A DNA stretch of 64,000 nucleotides from JAWWPY01 sp963822825 (GCA_963822825.1 CAWGIW010000019.1:181649-245648); one strand, 5' to 3'. Numbered from the stretch's first letter, positions 46,896 through 56,360 are shown. The notes: a model not told the origin generated them from the letters alone. Numbers and translations: made by a program.

Positions 46896-47312
46896 TCACC
46901 AGCCGTAGATCCGCACCGGAAGTTCGTGCAGCGGCATCTGATCCGGGCCGGGATAGGTCATCACCACGGTGATGTCGTCGGGGTCATGGCCCTCCACCGC
47001 GGCCACCCCTTCGGTGCTCCGGGTCGCCCGGTAGGCCGAGCGCTCCCGCAGCACGCGCTCGGCTCGGTCAAGGCCCTCTTTGCCGTCCGCGGTCCAGACG
47101 ACGTACTGGACGCCCACGCCCCCGAGTGTGTGCGTGGCGTTGCTGCCCATGGCGCGCAGGATCAACTGCGAGCCATCACCGCTGACGAGCAGCGCGGCGG
47201 TCGGGCTGCTGTCGGCGACCTCCAGCGCGAGGAGATCGGTGTAGAAGCTCACCGACCGGTCCAGGTCCTGCACGAACATGATTACCGAGCCGAGCCGGGC
47301 CCCGTGCGCCAT
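46896..47312 (-). CDS. Glyoxalase/VOC superfamily protein
   Basis: The protein has 138 residues. It is a single VOC domain: GSVIMFVQDLDRSVSFYTDLLALEVAD, then LILRAMGS, YVVWTADGKEGLDRAERVL and DPDDITVVMTYPGPD. This fold binds a metal in dioxygenases, glyoxalases and resistance proteins. Few typical metal ligands can be pinned down by eye, so function is open. ATG at 47312 is favoured over one five codons earlier. It is 23 bp upstream of the beta-phosphoglucomutase. Confidence 0.75.
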   Translation of the reverse strand: MAHGARLGSVIMFVQDLDRSVSFYTDLLALEVADSSPTAALLVSGDGSQLILRAMGSNATHTLGGVGVQYVVWTADGKEGLDRAERVLRERSAYRATRSTEGVAAVEGHDPDDITVVMTYPGPDQMPLHELPVRIYGW

Positions 47313-47336
47313 CGGCTGACCTTCCAATCCCCGGGG

Positions 47337-48077
47337 TCACGGTTGCCCGGCGTCGCCCTGAGCTGCCTGCTTTTCGTATTCTGGGCCAAGGACCTCGGCG
47401 CCACCCGATGAAGGAAGCATCTCGTTCCTGTCGTGGCTGCCTATCTCTGCCCGGGTACTCACCCGTTTGTCAGTGACATGATCCCATAGCTCCAGGCGCG
47501 CATTCATAGGTTCAGCAATCTTATCCAGGTAATAGTGAGGTATTTCGAAGACCAGTTGCCCGCCGACCGCGTTTCCGGGCGACAGTGCAATAGGCATGCT
47601 CATCGGGTTCAGGCTCAGGGCGGGTGGCAGCGTCCAGTCTGGCGGTGGACAGGTGGCCTCGCCTACGCGACCCCACGAACCAGGGATCAACCTGACGTAG
47701 AGCAGTACCGCAAGCCTGGCGTCCCGCGCGGTCTCCATGCTGATGAAGCGGGCGTTGAACGATCGCAGGTGCACAGGCACGGCGAGGCCGGTCTCTGCCT
47801 CTCGCTCGGTATCCAAGGCGCCAGTGCCGTAGATCTCGATCCTGATATTGGGGAAGCCGGGTCTTTCCAATGGCGGCAAAGACCAGCGCTTGATGGCGCC
47901 GTAGAAACACGTGAAGGCAGCCAGGAAAGCTAGGCAGGCTCCCAGCATCCACCCGTTCAAGAAGAGTGAGTAGTGTTCTTCTTTCACGAAGGACGCAATT
48001 GATATGGCGGCCAGGAACGGGAAGAGGGCCAGAAAGAGCCCGCCGAGCCAGAGCCAGAGTTCGCGGTAGGGTCGCAC
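47337..48077 (-). CDS. Hypothetical membrane protein
   Basis: The protein has 246 residues. Two membrane helices (about 9-28 and 40-61) are followed by a soluble domain of about 180 residues rich in beta strands. It contains RIEIYGTGALDTEREAETGLAVPVHLRSFNARF and VFEIPHYYLDKIAEPMNARLELWDHVTDKRV. No family is recognised. The start is GTG. Its codon use is less GC-biased than that of its neighbours, which could indicate recent acquisition. It is on the same strand as the VOC gene but separated by about 25 bp. Confidence 0.55.
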   Translation of the reverse strand: MRPYRELWLWLGGLFLALFPFLAAISIASFVKEEHYSLFLNGWMLGACLAFLAAFTCFYGAIKRWSLPPLERPGFPNIRIEIYGTGALDTEREAETGLAVPVHLRSFNARFISMETARDARLAVLLYVRLIPGSWGRVGEATCPPPDWTLPPALSLNPMSMPIALSPGNAVGGQLVFEIPHYYLDKIAEPMNARLELWDHVTDKRVSTRAEIGSHDRNEMLPSSGGAEVLGPEYEKQAAQGDAGQP

Positions 48078-48251
48078 GGCCGGGATTCTACGCTGATCGG
48101 GGCAAAGGCCACGCCCAAGTCGGCCCAGGAGGCGTGACGCCGGTCACCGTTGGGCCCGGTCTGGCTCGGCGGGCGTAGGATGCCGCAGAGGCTTGGCGTC
48201 CGGTATCAGGGGAGTTGCTACCCTCTCAAGAGAGAAGGGGAGGTCGGCAGC

Positions 48252-48341
48252 ATGATCAACTTGTTGATATCGGGCGTACTGGTGATCATCATGGCGACCA
48301 CGCTGATCATGCTCAAAAGGGCTGAGCGCCGCCGCCGCTAG
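48252..48341 (+). CDS. 29-residue single-helix membrane protein
   Basis: The frame encodes a hydrophobic helix (INLLISGVLVIIMATTLIML) followed by the basic end KRAERRRR. The strong ribosome site GGGGAGGT lies 7-8 bases before the ATG, which supports real translation. The topology would be N-out/C-in by the positive-inside rule. Small stress or regulatory membrane proteins look like this. The stop codon lies in the first copy of a tandem duplication. Confidence 0.45.
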   Translation: MINLLISGVLVIIMATTLIMLKRAERRRR

Positions 48342-48384
48342 CAGCCGGCCGCAGGGCTGAGCGCCGCCGCTAGCAGCCGGCCGC
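48318..48384. repeat. Tandem duplication of about 33 bp
   Basis: Copy one spans 48318-48352 and copy two 48353-48384. Both start AGGGCTGAGCGCCGCCG and end CTAGCAGCCGGCCGC, and copy two lacks one CCG. The stop codon of the small membrane protein lies in copy one. The self-complementary GGCCGC and GCGCCGCCG parts may fold and act as a terminator. Confidence 0.6.
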
Positions 48385-48416
48385 GCCGCCGCAAGGGCCC
48401 AGCCGCTGGCTGAGGG

Positions 48417-48758
48417 TCACTCCGCCCAGAACGGCCTCACCTCGATGGCCCCGAACCGGGCGACGGGGTGCTTGGATGCCAGGTCGATCGCTTCGTCCAG
48501 ATCCGCGCACTCGATGATGTCGAAGCCGGCGATCTGTTCTTTGGTCTCGGCGAACGGCCCGTCAGCGAGCAGCACCTCACCGGCCCGCACCCTGATCGTC
48601 GTGGCGTCGTCAACCGGGCGCAGCCGGTGACCTTCCAGGCGAACCCCCCGGCCGTCCATCTCCGTGGCCCAGGACATCCCCGCACTCGCCATCTCCGAGC
48701 TTTCTTCTTCGCTCAGCTGGACGGAGTCGTCACCGCAGACCAGCAGCAAGTACTTCAT
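48417..48758 (-). CDS. YCII-related (DGPF domain) protein
   Basis: The protein has 113 residues, entirely one YCII domain. It begins KYLLLVCGDD and has the signature VLLADGPFAETKEQIAGFDIIECADLDEAIDLASKHP, with the hallmark DGPF. It ends with GAIEVRPFW. In actinobacteria these proteins often pair with ECF sigma factors, and none is adjacent here. The biochemical role is unknown. The start ATG is clear. Confidence 0.85.
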   Translation of the reverse strand: MKYLLLVCGDDSVQLSEEESSEMASAGMSWATEMDGRGVRLEGHRLRPVDDATTIRVRAGEVLLADGPFAETKEQIAGFDIIECADLDEAIDLASKHPVARFGAIEVRPFWAE

Positions 48759-48872
48759 GGTTCCTCCTCATCGGTGGGCAGTTCCACCATGACGACGAAC
48801 AGCGCGGCCCACCATGGATATCGCCGGCCGACGAGCCCAGTGTGCTCCGTCCCGGGGCGGCCATACTGGAGC

Positions 48873-49346
48873 GTGGCCCTGGCATCGCGGTTCGTCGTGC
48901 AGCTTCACGACGCGACCACGCTGCATTTCGACCTCCGGCTCCAGGTCGGCGACGTGTTCCGCTCGTGGGCGGTGCCCAAGGGGCCGTCTCTTGATCCCGG
49001 GGTCCGGCGGCTGGCCGTGCCGGTCGAAGACCACTCCATCGCAGCGGGTGATTTCGAGGGCGTGCACGAGGGCCAGGCGCGCGGCAGCGGCGCCGTCATC
49101 ATCTGGGATGAGGGCCCGGCCGAGATCGTGCGCGCCGCGCCAGACCACGTGTCCTTCACCCTGTCCGGCCGCAAGCTCTCGGGCGGCTTCGCCCTGACCC
49201 GGACGGGCGAGCGTCGCTGGATCCTCGTTAAGGTCCGCGACGAACACGCGCGGCCGGGCTCGGACATCGTCACGGAGCGACCGGCGAGTGTGCGCAGCGG
49301 CAAGACCTGGCAGAAGCTGGCCGGACCCACAACCGCCTGCGGGTGA
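48873..49346 (+). CDS. Stand-alone LigD-type 3'-phosphoesterase domain protein
   Basis: The protein has 157 residues. The segment RFVVQLHDATTLHFDLRLQ followed by FRSWAVPKGPSLDP and VEDHSIAAGDFEG corresponds to the phosphoesterase domain of LigD. That domain trims 3'-phosphates and ribonucleotides during non-homologous end joining. The metal-binding histidines and Asp of QLHD and HFDLRL are present. The polymerase and ligase domains of LigD are absent. I placed the start at GTG 48873, just before the domain, with GGAG upstream. The stop overlaps the start of a short SnoaL-like fragment. Confidence 0.75.
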   Translation: MALASRFVVQLHDATTLHFDLRLQVGDVFRSWAVPKGPSLDPGVRRLAVPVEDHSIAAGDFEGVHEGQARGSGAVIIWDEGPAEIVRAAPDHVSFTLSGRKLSGGFALTRTGERRWILVKVRDEHARPGSDIVTERPASVRSGKTWQKLAGPTTACG

Positions 49347-49474
49347 CCGAGGTCACCCGCTCCGGCGACCAGACAGATATCGCCGTGATCGTGTCAGGCG
49401 AGGGCTACAACGGGCCCGGAGTCCTAGCCTTCCAGACGCGGAGCGAGCGCATCCAGCGGCTGATTATCAGCTGA
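49343..49474 (+). pseudogene. C-terminal remnant of a SnoaL-like protein
   Basis: The frame encodes 43 residues (VTEVTRSGDQTDIAVIVSG, then FQTRSERIQRLIIS). This resembles the final strands of a SnoaL/NTF2-like domain without its first two thirds. The GTG overlaps the phosphoesterase stop. It is likely the end of a truncated gene. Confidence 0.35.
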
Positions 49475-49604
49475 GGGGTGCGCCCGGCTCTACGCTGGGC
49501 GGCGCACCGCGGCCGATGTCGGCGACGGGGTACGCCATCTGCTGCGCACGGCCTACGAGCAGAATGCCTGACTCGGCTCCGCCTGGCCGCGCCGGAGCGG
49601 CAGG

Positions 49605-49922
49605 CTAGCTGACCTGAGTGAGGTAGGCCCCGACCAGGCTCGCCTGCTGCTGATCGACCTGGCCTTCGCGTCGGTCGGCGTGGCCGTCGATGAAGCGCGC
49701 GAACGCGGCGGCGGACCCGATCGGGTTGGTCTCGCCGGGAGCGTGATCGTGGAACGAGATGTGCACGAACGAATCGTCGGCCAGCCGCAGGACCAGGTAG
49801 CTGACGTTGCCGGGGCGAGTCTCGGCGAGTTCGGCGAACACCCCCTCGACCAGGCGCTGATTGTCGTCGGCGGCTTCGGCGGACCGGGTGGCATACCGGG
49901 TTACCAGGCGGAACTGTGTCAT
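49605..49922 (-). CDS. Hypothetical small alpha/beta protein, monooxygenase-like fold possible
   Basis: The protein has 105 residues. RLVTRYATRSAEAADDNQRLVEGVFAELAE, SYLVLRLADDSFVHISFHDH and AAFARFIDGHADRRE suggest a ferredoxin-like or ABM-type dimeric fold. No catalytic residue is identifiable. It lies three bases upstream of the MFS gene stop side on the same strand; together they may be expressed from the promoter at about 51.4 kb. Confidence 0.6.
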   Translation of the reverse strand: MTQFRLVTRYATRSAEAADDNQRLVEGVFAELAETRPGNVSYLVLRLADDSFVHISFHDHAPGETNPIGSAAAFARFIDGHADRREGQVDQQQASLVGAYLTQVS

Positions 49923-49925
49923 GGC

Positions 49926-51382
49926 CTACCTCACTTGGGTTGTGGCTGATGGTGTTGGCTCGGCTGGCGCCGCGGGTATCGGTGCTCTCACGGTCGCTGC
50001 GCGCCGGCTGGGCAGAGCCAGCCCGGCCACCGCCCCGGCCAGGGACAGGCCGGCGGCGACTCCGATCGCGGGCGCGAACCCGTCGCTGAATGCCCGGACG
50101 GACGCGTAGCTGCCGGCCGCGGCGAAACACATGGCCAGGATCGCGACCCCGAACGCGCCGCCGAGCTGGCGCATAGTGCTGAAAGCGCCCGACGCCGTGC
50201 CGATATCGCCCGGCGCGACGGAGCCGACGACCGACTTGGTGACCGCGGGTATCGCCAGCGCGAAGCCGCAGCCAGAGATGACCATCGGCGCGATCATCGT
50301 CACGTAGGCGAGGCCGGGCCGGGCGATGACCGCGATCCAGGCCATCCCGGCTGTCTGCAGGAGCAGGCCGCCGACGACCAGCGGCCTCTCGCCGAGCCGG
50401 TCAGCCAGCGCCCCGGCCCTGGGGGCGATCAGGAACGGGGTGATCCCCCAGGGGAGCAGCCGCAGCCCCGCGTCGAGGGGCCCCTGGCCGAGTGTCGTCT
50501 GCTGGAACTGCGCCATGAAGAACACCGCCCCGGTGAGGGATGCGTTGAGGAAAAAAACGGCAGCGCCTCCGGCCGAGAAAGCGCGGGAACGGAACAGCCG
50601 CATCGGCAGCATCGGCGCGTGGGCGCGCCTCTCCCGCGCGACGAACGCCGCGGTGAGCAGCGCCCCGGCTGTCAGCGCCGTGACGACCTCGGGGCTGCGC
50701 CAGCCGGTCGAGTTCCCGCGGACCAGCCCCCAGACGAGCCCGAGCACCGCGCCGGTGCCGAGCCCGAGGCCGGGGATGTCCAGCGCGCCGCGTGGGCCGT
50801 GGCTCTCCTGGAGGCGGCCGAGGACCAGCGGGATGGCGAGCAGCCCGATCGGGACGTTGAGCCAGAAGATCCATTGCCAGGCGATCCCCTGGGTGATGGC
50901 GCCCCCCAGCACGGGGCCGACCAGCGCCGCCAGCCCGGTCACGCGCCGAAGATCCCCATGGCCCAGCCCCGGCGCTGGGGCGGGAAGGCCGCGTTCAGCA
51001 GGGCCAGCGCGAGCGGCATGACCATCGCCGCGCCGGCGCCCTGCACGGCGCGGGCCACGATCAGCCAGCCGACCCCGGGGGCCAGTGCGCATCCCGCCGA
51101 CGCCGCCGCGAACAGTCCCAGCCCGACGGCGAACAGCCGCCGGCGGCCGAAGCGGTCGCTCAGCGCGGCCGCGGTCATCAGCAGCACCGCGAAGCTCAGC
51201 GTGTAGGCGTTGACGGTCCACTCCAGCTGTTCGATCGATGCGCCAAGGTCATGCCGGATCGTGCTCAGCGCGGTCGCGACCACCAGCAGGTCGAGCACGA
51301 CCATGAACGATGCCGCCGAGGCCAGCGCGAGCGCCCATCGCTGCGGCGTGCTCGTGGTGATCAGCCTGTCTTTGGTCGCCAC
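49926..51382 (-). CDS. MFS drug transporter, DHA2/EmrB-QacA type (one frameshift)
   Basis: Helix 1 contains SFMVVLDLLVVATALSTIRHDLG, then LEWTVNAYTLSFAVLLMTAAALSDRFGRRRLF and ARAVQGAGAAMVMPLAL, the motifs A and C of 14-helix drug antiporters. A one-base shift near 50940 (GIFGA, then VTGLAALVGPVLGGAI) separates the halves. The second half carries about eight further helices. The corrected length is about 485 residues. It exports lipophilic drugs using the proton gradient. The GTG start has GGAGG upstream. It is divergent from the sigma factor gene, sharing a 129-bp intergenic region. Confidence 0.8.
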
Positions 51383-51511
51383 GTATCCTCCGGTTCTCCG
51401 TTTCGCCGTTGCTGATGGTTGAGACACCGACGGGGGCGGAAACTGACCGATGACTTCCGGGCCCGGATGGTGTCCTTATCAGCAGAGAAGGGGCGATGCG
51501 AGGATGGCGTG

Positions 51512-52546
51512 GTGACTGAGACAACCCTGACCCGCGCCCGGGCGGGCGACGAGGAGGCGTTCCGCGAGCTTACCGAGCCCTACCGGCGAGAGCTGCAGCT
51601 GCACTGCTACCGGATCCTGGGCTCGGTGCAGGACGCGGAGGACATGCTCCAGGAGACTCTCCTGGCGGCCTGGCGCGGGCTCGAGCGGTTCGAGGAGCGA
51701 GCGTCGGTACGCGCCTGGCTGTACCGCATCGCGACCAATCGCTGCCTGAACGCCCTGCGTGACACCGGTCGCCGCCCGCAGCAGCGGGCGCATTCGCCCG
51801 GCCCCGGGTTCCAGGCGGTTGAGCCCACCCGCCGGACCGAGCCAACCTGGTTCGATCCCTACCCTGACCCCCTGCTCGAAGATCTGCCGGACACGTCCCC
51901 CGGGCCAGAAGCCCGCTACGAGACCAGGGAGACGCTGGCCCTGGCGTTCGTGGCCGGGCTCCAGCACCTGCCGCCGCGCCAGCGCGCGGTCCTGGTGCTG
52001 CGCGACGTCCTCGGCTTCCGTGCCGCGGAGGTGGCCGACATGCTCGACAGCAGCGAGGTCTCGGTGAACAGCGCCCTGCAGCGGTCGCGCGCGGCGCTCG
52101 GCACCCGGCGGCCCGACCGCGACCGCGAGGCTGCGCCGCTGCCGCGTTCACCGCGCGAGCGTGAACTCGTCGGGCGCTTCGTGGACGCGTTCGAGGACGC
52201 CGACATCGAGCGCGTCGTCGCCTTGCTGACCGATGACGCGTGGCTGACGATGCCCCCCGAGCCGCTGGAGTACCAGGGGCACGCGGCGATCACCCAGTTC
52301 TTCCTGGACCGCGGCTGGTGGGGTGTGCAGCCGGTCCGGCTGGTGCCCACCGGCGCTAACCGCCAGCCCGCGTTCGGCTATTACCTGCGCGACCCGGTGA
52401 CGCCCATCTGGCACGCCCACGGCCTGGTCGTGCTCACACTCGAGGGCGGCCTGATATCCGCCATCACGCGCTTCGGCGACATCAGCCTGTTTCCCCACTT
52501 CGGGCTGCCCAGGACGCTGCGCGATAACGGCCAGCAGGCGCGGTAG
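51512..52546 (+). CDS. ECF sigma factor with C-terminal SnoaL domain (SigJ-like)
   Basis: The protein has 344 residues. Sigma region 2 is FRELTEPYRRELQLHCYRILGSVQDAEDMLQETLLAAWR, with RAWLYRIATNRCLNALR. Region 4 is LPPRQRAVLVLRDVLGFRAAEVADMLDSSEVSVNSALQRSRAAL. A SnoaL-like domain (about 215-330, FVDAFEDADIERVVALLTDDAWLTMPP) follows, as in SigJ/ECF41-type factors, where it replaces an anti-sigma factor. I chose GTG 51512; 51509 is equivalent. It diverges from a DHA2 transporter it may control. Confidence 0.9.
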   Translation: MTETTLTRARAGDEEAFRELTEPYRRELQLHCYRILGSVQDAEDMLQETLLAAWRGLERFEERASVRAWLYRIATNRCLNALRDTGRRPQQRAHSPGPGFQAVEPTRRTEPTWFDPYPDPLLEDLPDTSPGPEARYETRETLALAFVAGLQHLPPRQRAVLVLRDVLGFRAAEVADMLDSSEVSVNSALQRSRAALGTRRPDRDREAAPLPRSPRERELVGRFVDAFEDADIERVVALLTDDAWLTMPPEPLEYQGHAAITQFFLDRGWWGVQPVRLVPTGANRQPAFGYYLRDPVTPIWHAHGLVVLTLEGGLISAITRFGDISLFPHFGLPRTLRDNGQQAR

Positions 52547-52564
52547 CGGTCAGGTTGCAAGGGG

Positions 52565-53098
52565 CTAGCCTGCGGGAGCGGCCATGATGCGGCGAGTGGT
52601 GTCCAGGTGAGCGACTATCCGGTACTGCCCGGTGCTTCCCGCGTCTGGCGGCTCGCCGGCCCAGGGAAGCAGGGCGCCGGAGTAGTGCGGGCTGTCGTCG
52701 CCGGTGAAGCTGATCCAGTACTCGCGGTTGAACGGGAATACTTCGTCCACGCGGGCGGCGACGGTTGACCCGACCGGGTAGCGGAGCTTGGCCTGGCGCC
52801 AGTTGGCCTTGGTCTCCGGGTCCGTCTCGTCATGGCGGAACTCCGGGTCCAGCGGCCAGAGCCTGACCTGGCCCGGGGTGTGCTGCAGCACCTCGAATCG
52901 CAGTGCCTGCCCGGGCTCTGGCCATGCGCAGGGGTCCCTCGGCAGCTTCAGCACGTCAACGAAGCCGTTCATCCCGTGCGGCAGGTCGACGAAGACCCCG
53001 ATCGCGCCGGGCTTCGGGACGGCGCTGATGGTGCCGGTGACCTGGGCTCCTTCCGGGAGCAGCCGCCGGGCTCCGGACAGGTCGCCGCCAGCGGTCAC
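52565..53098 (-). CDS. S1-like RNA-binding domain protein
   Basis: The protein has 177 residues. The segment EGAQVTGTISAVPKPGAIGVFVDLPHGMNGFVDVLKLP matches the first strands of an S1/OB fold. A second region (YPVGSTVAARVDEVFPFNREYWISF) could be another OB-type domain. Such proteins bind RNA or regulate translation. The GTG start overlaps the stop of the transposase gene by four bases, probably by chance after insertion of the element. Confidence 0.65.
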   Translation of the reverse strand: MTAGGDLSGARRLLPEGAQVTGTISAVPKPGAIGVFVDLPHGMNGFVDVLKLPRDPCAWPEPGQALRFEVLQHTPGQVRLWPLDPEFRHDETDPETKANWRQAKLRYPVGSTVAARVDEVFPFNREYWISFTGDDSPHYSGALLPWAGEPPDAGSTGQYRIVAHLDTTRRIMAAPAG

Positions 53099-54649
53099 TG
53101 ACCTGCTCCTTCATCTGCGGCTGTCGCGGGCTTGCGTGCGCCCCGGTGGCGGTGGACACGGTCGAGTGCCTGGCGGAGGTCGTCGGGGAGCGGGTCGGCG
53201 GCGGTGATGACATGCTGTCTGGCTTTGATCTCGATCTCGCGGTAGCGTCGTGCGGTCTTGACGAACTTCCTGACCGACCAGCCCGTCTGTGCCTCGATCC
53301 AGCGGCCGACGGCGAGCGCGGCGAAGACGATGGTGAGGTGGGCCTCGACGGAGTCGCGCTTGCGGTGGTAGACCGGGCGGGCCTGCAGGTCAGACTTCGA
53401 CATCCTGAACGATTTCTCTATCTCGAAGAGCCTGTAGTACGAGCCGATCACGAAGTCCGCAGTGACCGGTTCCCCGTCCGGGGTGGCGGCGAGGTTCGTC
53501 TTATAACCCTTGATCCCCGCCAGCGTCCGTGCCTTCTCCTGCAGCTCGCGGTTGACGCTCTTGACCGCGCCGTCGAGCTGGATGAACCGGTTCCGCTTGA
53601 CCGGGGCCAGCCCCGCGACGGCCTTGGCCGCCTTGGCGGCCTGCTCGTCGATGCCGCGCAGCGTCCGCCGCGCCCGGTCGGCCTTGTAGGTGTAGTAGAT
53701 GACCTGGTCGCGGCGCTTGTCCTTCGGCCCGGCCGGCCACGGCTGGGTGAAGACGTGCCCGTCGGGGATCTCCTCGCCGGGCTGCTCGCGCCACCAGGCG
53801 TCCACGACGTAGGGAACGTCGGGGACCTTCATGCCCAGGATGAACGACAGGCCCGCCGCCTCGATGGCCTTCATGTTCGCGTCGGAGATCATCCCGCGTC
53901 CGCGACCACGGTGACGTCCGGGAGCTGGTGGGCGGCCATGAACTTCTCGATGACCGGCAGCATCGTCTTCGTCTCGGCCTTGTTGCCCTCGAAGGCGGAC
54001 ACCATCAGCGGGAACCCCGCCTGGTCGGCCAGCAGGCCGATCGTGATCTGGGGTTCCAGTCGGCGTTCCTTGGAGAACCCGGGCTCGCGGAACCCGTCGC
54101 CCTTGTCGGTCTCGAAGTAGAGCGTGGACACGTCGTAGAGCACGAGGCTGGCCGGGCCGAGCCGGGCATGCGCGACGCACGCCGCCGACAGCCGCTGCCG
54201 CCACTCCTCCTGCGCGTAGACCGGCAGCCGCCGCTTGACCGTGGCATACGACGGCGGCGCCACCCCGGCCTCCTCTAGCACCCGCAGGCTATCGAGTTTG
54301 CTGGCCGGCTCGATGATCCGCGCCAGCACCAGCTGCCGGAACACCTCATCCCCGGCCGCCTCAGCCAGGCCCAGGACCCGGTAGCCGCGTCGAGGGCCTC
54401 CAGCAGGTGTCTCATCCGCGAGGACGTGATCGGCAGCGGCCCGGACGGCCCCGCAGCCTCCAGCCCGAGGTCCAGCTCCAGCTGCCCAGCCGCGATCCGC
54501 TGCCCCGCAGCGGCCCGCAGAGCCTCCAGCTCGGCCACGTCACGCGCCGACCCGATGTGCTCGATGCTCCGCCATCCGCGCCGGGACGACCAGACGACCT
54601 GCACCGCCGTCGCGCCCGACTTCGTCTTCACCGTCCGCACATACGGCAC
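53095..54649 (-). pseudogene. IS1634-family DDE transposase, frameshifted
   Basis: Three successive pieces make one transposase of about 518 residues. The N-terminal part (YVRTVKTKSGATAVQVVWSSRRG, then EHIGSARDVAELEAL) ends near 54350. The middle has FRQLVLARIIEPASKLDSLRVL, LVLYDVSTLYFETDKGDGF (first Asp) and VVADAG (second Asp). From about 53890 the third has ISDANMKAIEAAGLSFILG, FIQLDGAVKSVN and the late Glu region YRLFEIEKSFRMSKSDLQARPVYHRKRDSVEAHL. Shifts lie near 54350 and 53893. The pattern fits the IS4-related IS1634 family. I did not find terminal inverted repeats. A truncated dehydrogenase next to its 5' side is consistent with insertional damage. Confidence 0.75.
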
Positions 54650-54900
54650 CGGCCCACTCTACGGCCCGGCGCTGCCGCAGCCGCGCGGAGCGATGCGGGC
54701 AGGCCTCCGGACTCACCGGAAACCAGTCCCCTCGCACGCTCCCAACCAGGACCGGAGCACCTCCACCAGGCGAGACAGCACGTCAACACGAGACCGCCTG
54801 CCGGACCGCGGTTAATGCGCAAATTCTCCGCCAAAAAACCAGGGACCCGCAGGTCAGCACGACACGCATCCGCTCAACCCGCGAACGTGAGCCAAGTCAG

Positions 54901-55068
54901 GTCAAGATCAACGCGGTCAACCCCGGCTATACCGCTACCGACCTCAACGCTCACCGCGGCACGCAGACCGTCGAAGAAGGCGCCGAGATCATCGTGCGGA
55001 TGGCTCTGATCGGCGCCGGCGGTCCCACCGGCGGCTATTTCGACGCCACCGGCCGGGTTCCGTGGTAG
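54901..55068 (+). pseudogene. Short-chain dehydrogenase C-terminal remnant
   Basis: The frame encodes VKINAVNPGYTATDLNAHRG, TVEEGAEIIVRMALIG and PTGGYFDATGRVPW. This is the last quarter of a classical SDR (the NPG..TD loop and the carbonyl-reductase-like end). A stop codon precedes it in frame and the Rossmann core is absent. It lies just beyond the transposase gene. Confidence 0.6.
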
Positions 55069-55145
55069 CCGCGCTGGTCACGCCGTGAGCGGAAAACCGT
55101 CAGGAGACCTTGCCGTCAGGCCACCCTGACACGAGGGTGGAAGGC

Positions 55146-55572
55146 ATGACCACGCCTGACAGCCTCGAAACCCAGCACACGCTGGCCACCGCGGTCGCGC
55201 GCTACAACGAGCTTCGAGCCCGGGACCTGCTGGCGTCCGCGGCGGCCGGCCTGGACCAGGAAGAAGAACCGGGCGGCCCCGCGCCGCTGCCCGCGCCTGA
55301 GGCGCTGGAGTTGCTCGCGCTCAGCGAGGTGATCGCCCGGAAAGGCCGGCTATGGACGCCAGCTCACGGTCCGGTCCGCCCGGGTAGCGGGTGCTTCGTG
55401 GTCGCAGATCGGGGCGGCCCTCGGCACGAGCAAGCAGTCCGCGTGGGAGGCCCACAGCCGGTGGATCGACCAGCAGGCCGAACTGCACGGGCGCATCGGA
55501 TATAAGGGCATGGACGACCAGCAGGCAGCGGCGGCCCGGGCCCTCGCCGGGACAGCCGATGAGGAGCGGTGA
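55146..55572 (+). CDS. Small helix-turn-helix protein (one frameshift)
   Basis: The N-terminal part (LATAVARYNELRARDLLASAAAGLDQEEE) is followed by EALELLALSEVIARK. After a one-base shift near 55345 comes YGRQLTVRSARVAGASWSQIGAALGTSKQSAWEAHSRWID, a helix-turn-helix of the sigma-region-4/MarR-like kind seen in actinobacterial small regulators. The corrected length is about 141 residues. The ATG has GGAAGG upstream. The stop overlaps the metallophosphatase GTG (GTGA), so the two genes are coupled. Confidence 0.65.
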
Positions 55573-56360
55573 GCATGAGCAAGGCCGCCATGCGGGTTGC
55601 CGTGCTGGCCGACATTCACGGCAACCTGCCGGCGTTGGAGGCGGCGCTCAGTGATGTCGAAGCCGTCGGCGTGGACGCGATCGTGCTCAACGGCGACCTG
55701 GCTGACGGCCCGATGCCCGCTCAAACGCTCGACCGCCTGGAAGACCTGGGCGCGAAGGCGATCTGGGTCCGGGGCAACAGCGACCGGTACCTGGCCGACG
55801 CATTCGACGGCACCTTCCAGCCCACGGGCCTGGCGGCCAATGCTCCGGCCGCCCATTACACCTGGTGTGCGGGAAAGATCGGGCAGGCTCACCGGGACCG
55901 CCTGGCCAGCCTGCCGCTGAGCGTCACGCTCGATATCGATGGCCTGGGGCCGGTCGCGTTCTGCCATGGCACCGCACGCGATGACAACGAGTTCATCCTC
56001 GTCAACAGCCCGGTCGCGCACTATCGGGCCGCGTTCGCCGGCCTTCCCGAGCAGACCGTGGTGCTCGGGCACACCCACATGCCGTTCGACCGACTCGCTG
56101 ACACCCGGCGCGTCATCAACCCAGGCTCGGTCGGCCTGCCCTACGGGCATACCGGGGCCGCGTGGGCACTCCTGGGCCCGGACGTGATGCTGCGCCGCAC
56201 CCGCTACGACACTGAGGCCGCCGTCGCGTTGATGCTGGCCGGCGCCAGCGACTTGCCGGGCATCGAGTTCATCACCGGCAATGTCCGCGCCAGCGCCAGC
56301 GACGCCGAGGCACTCGCCGCCTTCGCGGAGGCCACCCAGCAGCAAGCGCGGGGGTGCTGA
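55569..56360 (+). CDS. Calcineurin-like metallophosphoesterase (YfcE type)
   Basis: The protein has 263 residues. All metal motifs are present: LADIHGN (D..H), LNGDLADG (GD), RGNSD (GN.D), CHGTARD, LGHTHM (GH.H) and INPGSVGLP. It is a two-metal phosphodiesterase or phosphatase; the natural substrate is unknown. There is a start at GTG 55569, coupled to the HTH gene, or at ATG 55575 two codons later. Confidence 0.88.
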   Translation: MSMSKAAMRVAVLADIHGNLPALEAALSDVEAVGVDAIVLNGDLADGPMPAQTLDRLEDLGAKAIWVRGNSDRYLADAFDGTFQPTGLAANAPAAHYTWCAGKIGQAHRDRLASLPLSVTLDIDGLGPVAFCHGTARDDNEFILVNSPVAHYRAAFAGLPEQTVVLGHTHMPFDRLADTRRVINPGSVGLPYGHTGAAWALLGPDVMLRRTRYDTEAAVALMLAGASDLPGIEFITGNVRASASDAEALAAFAEATQQQARGC

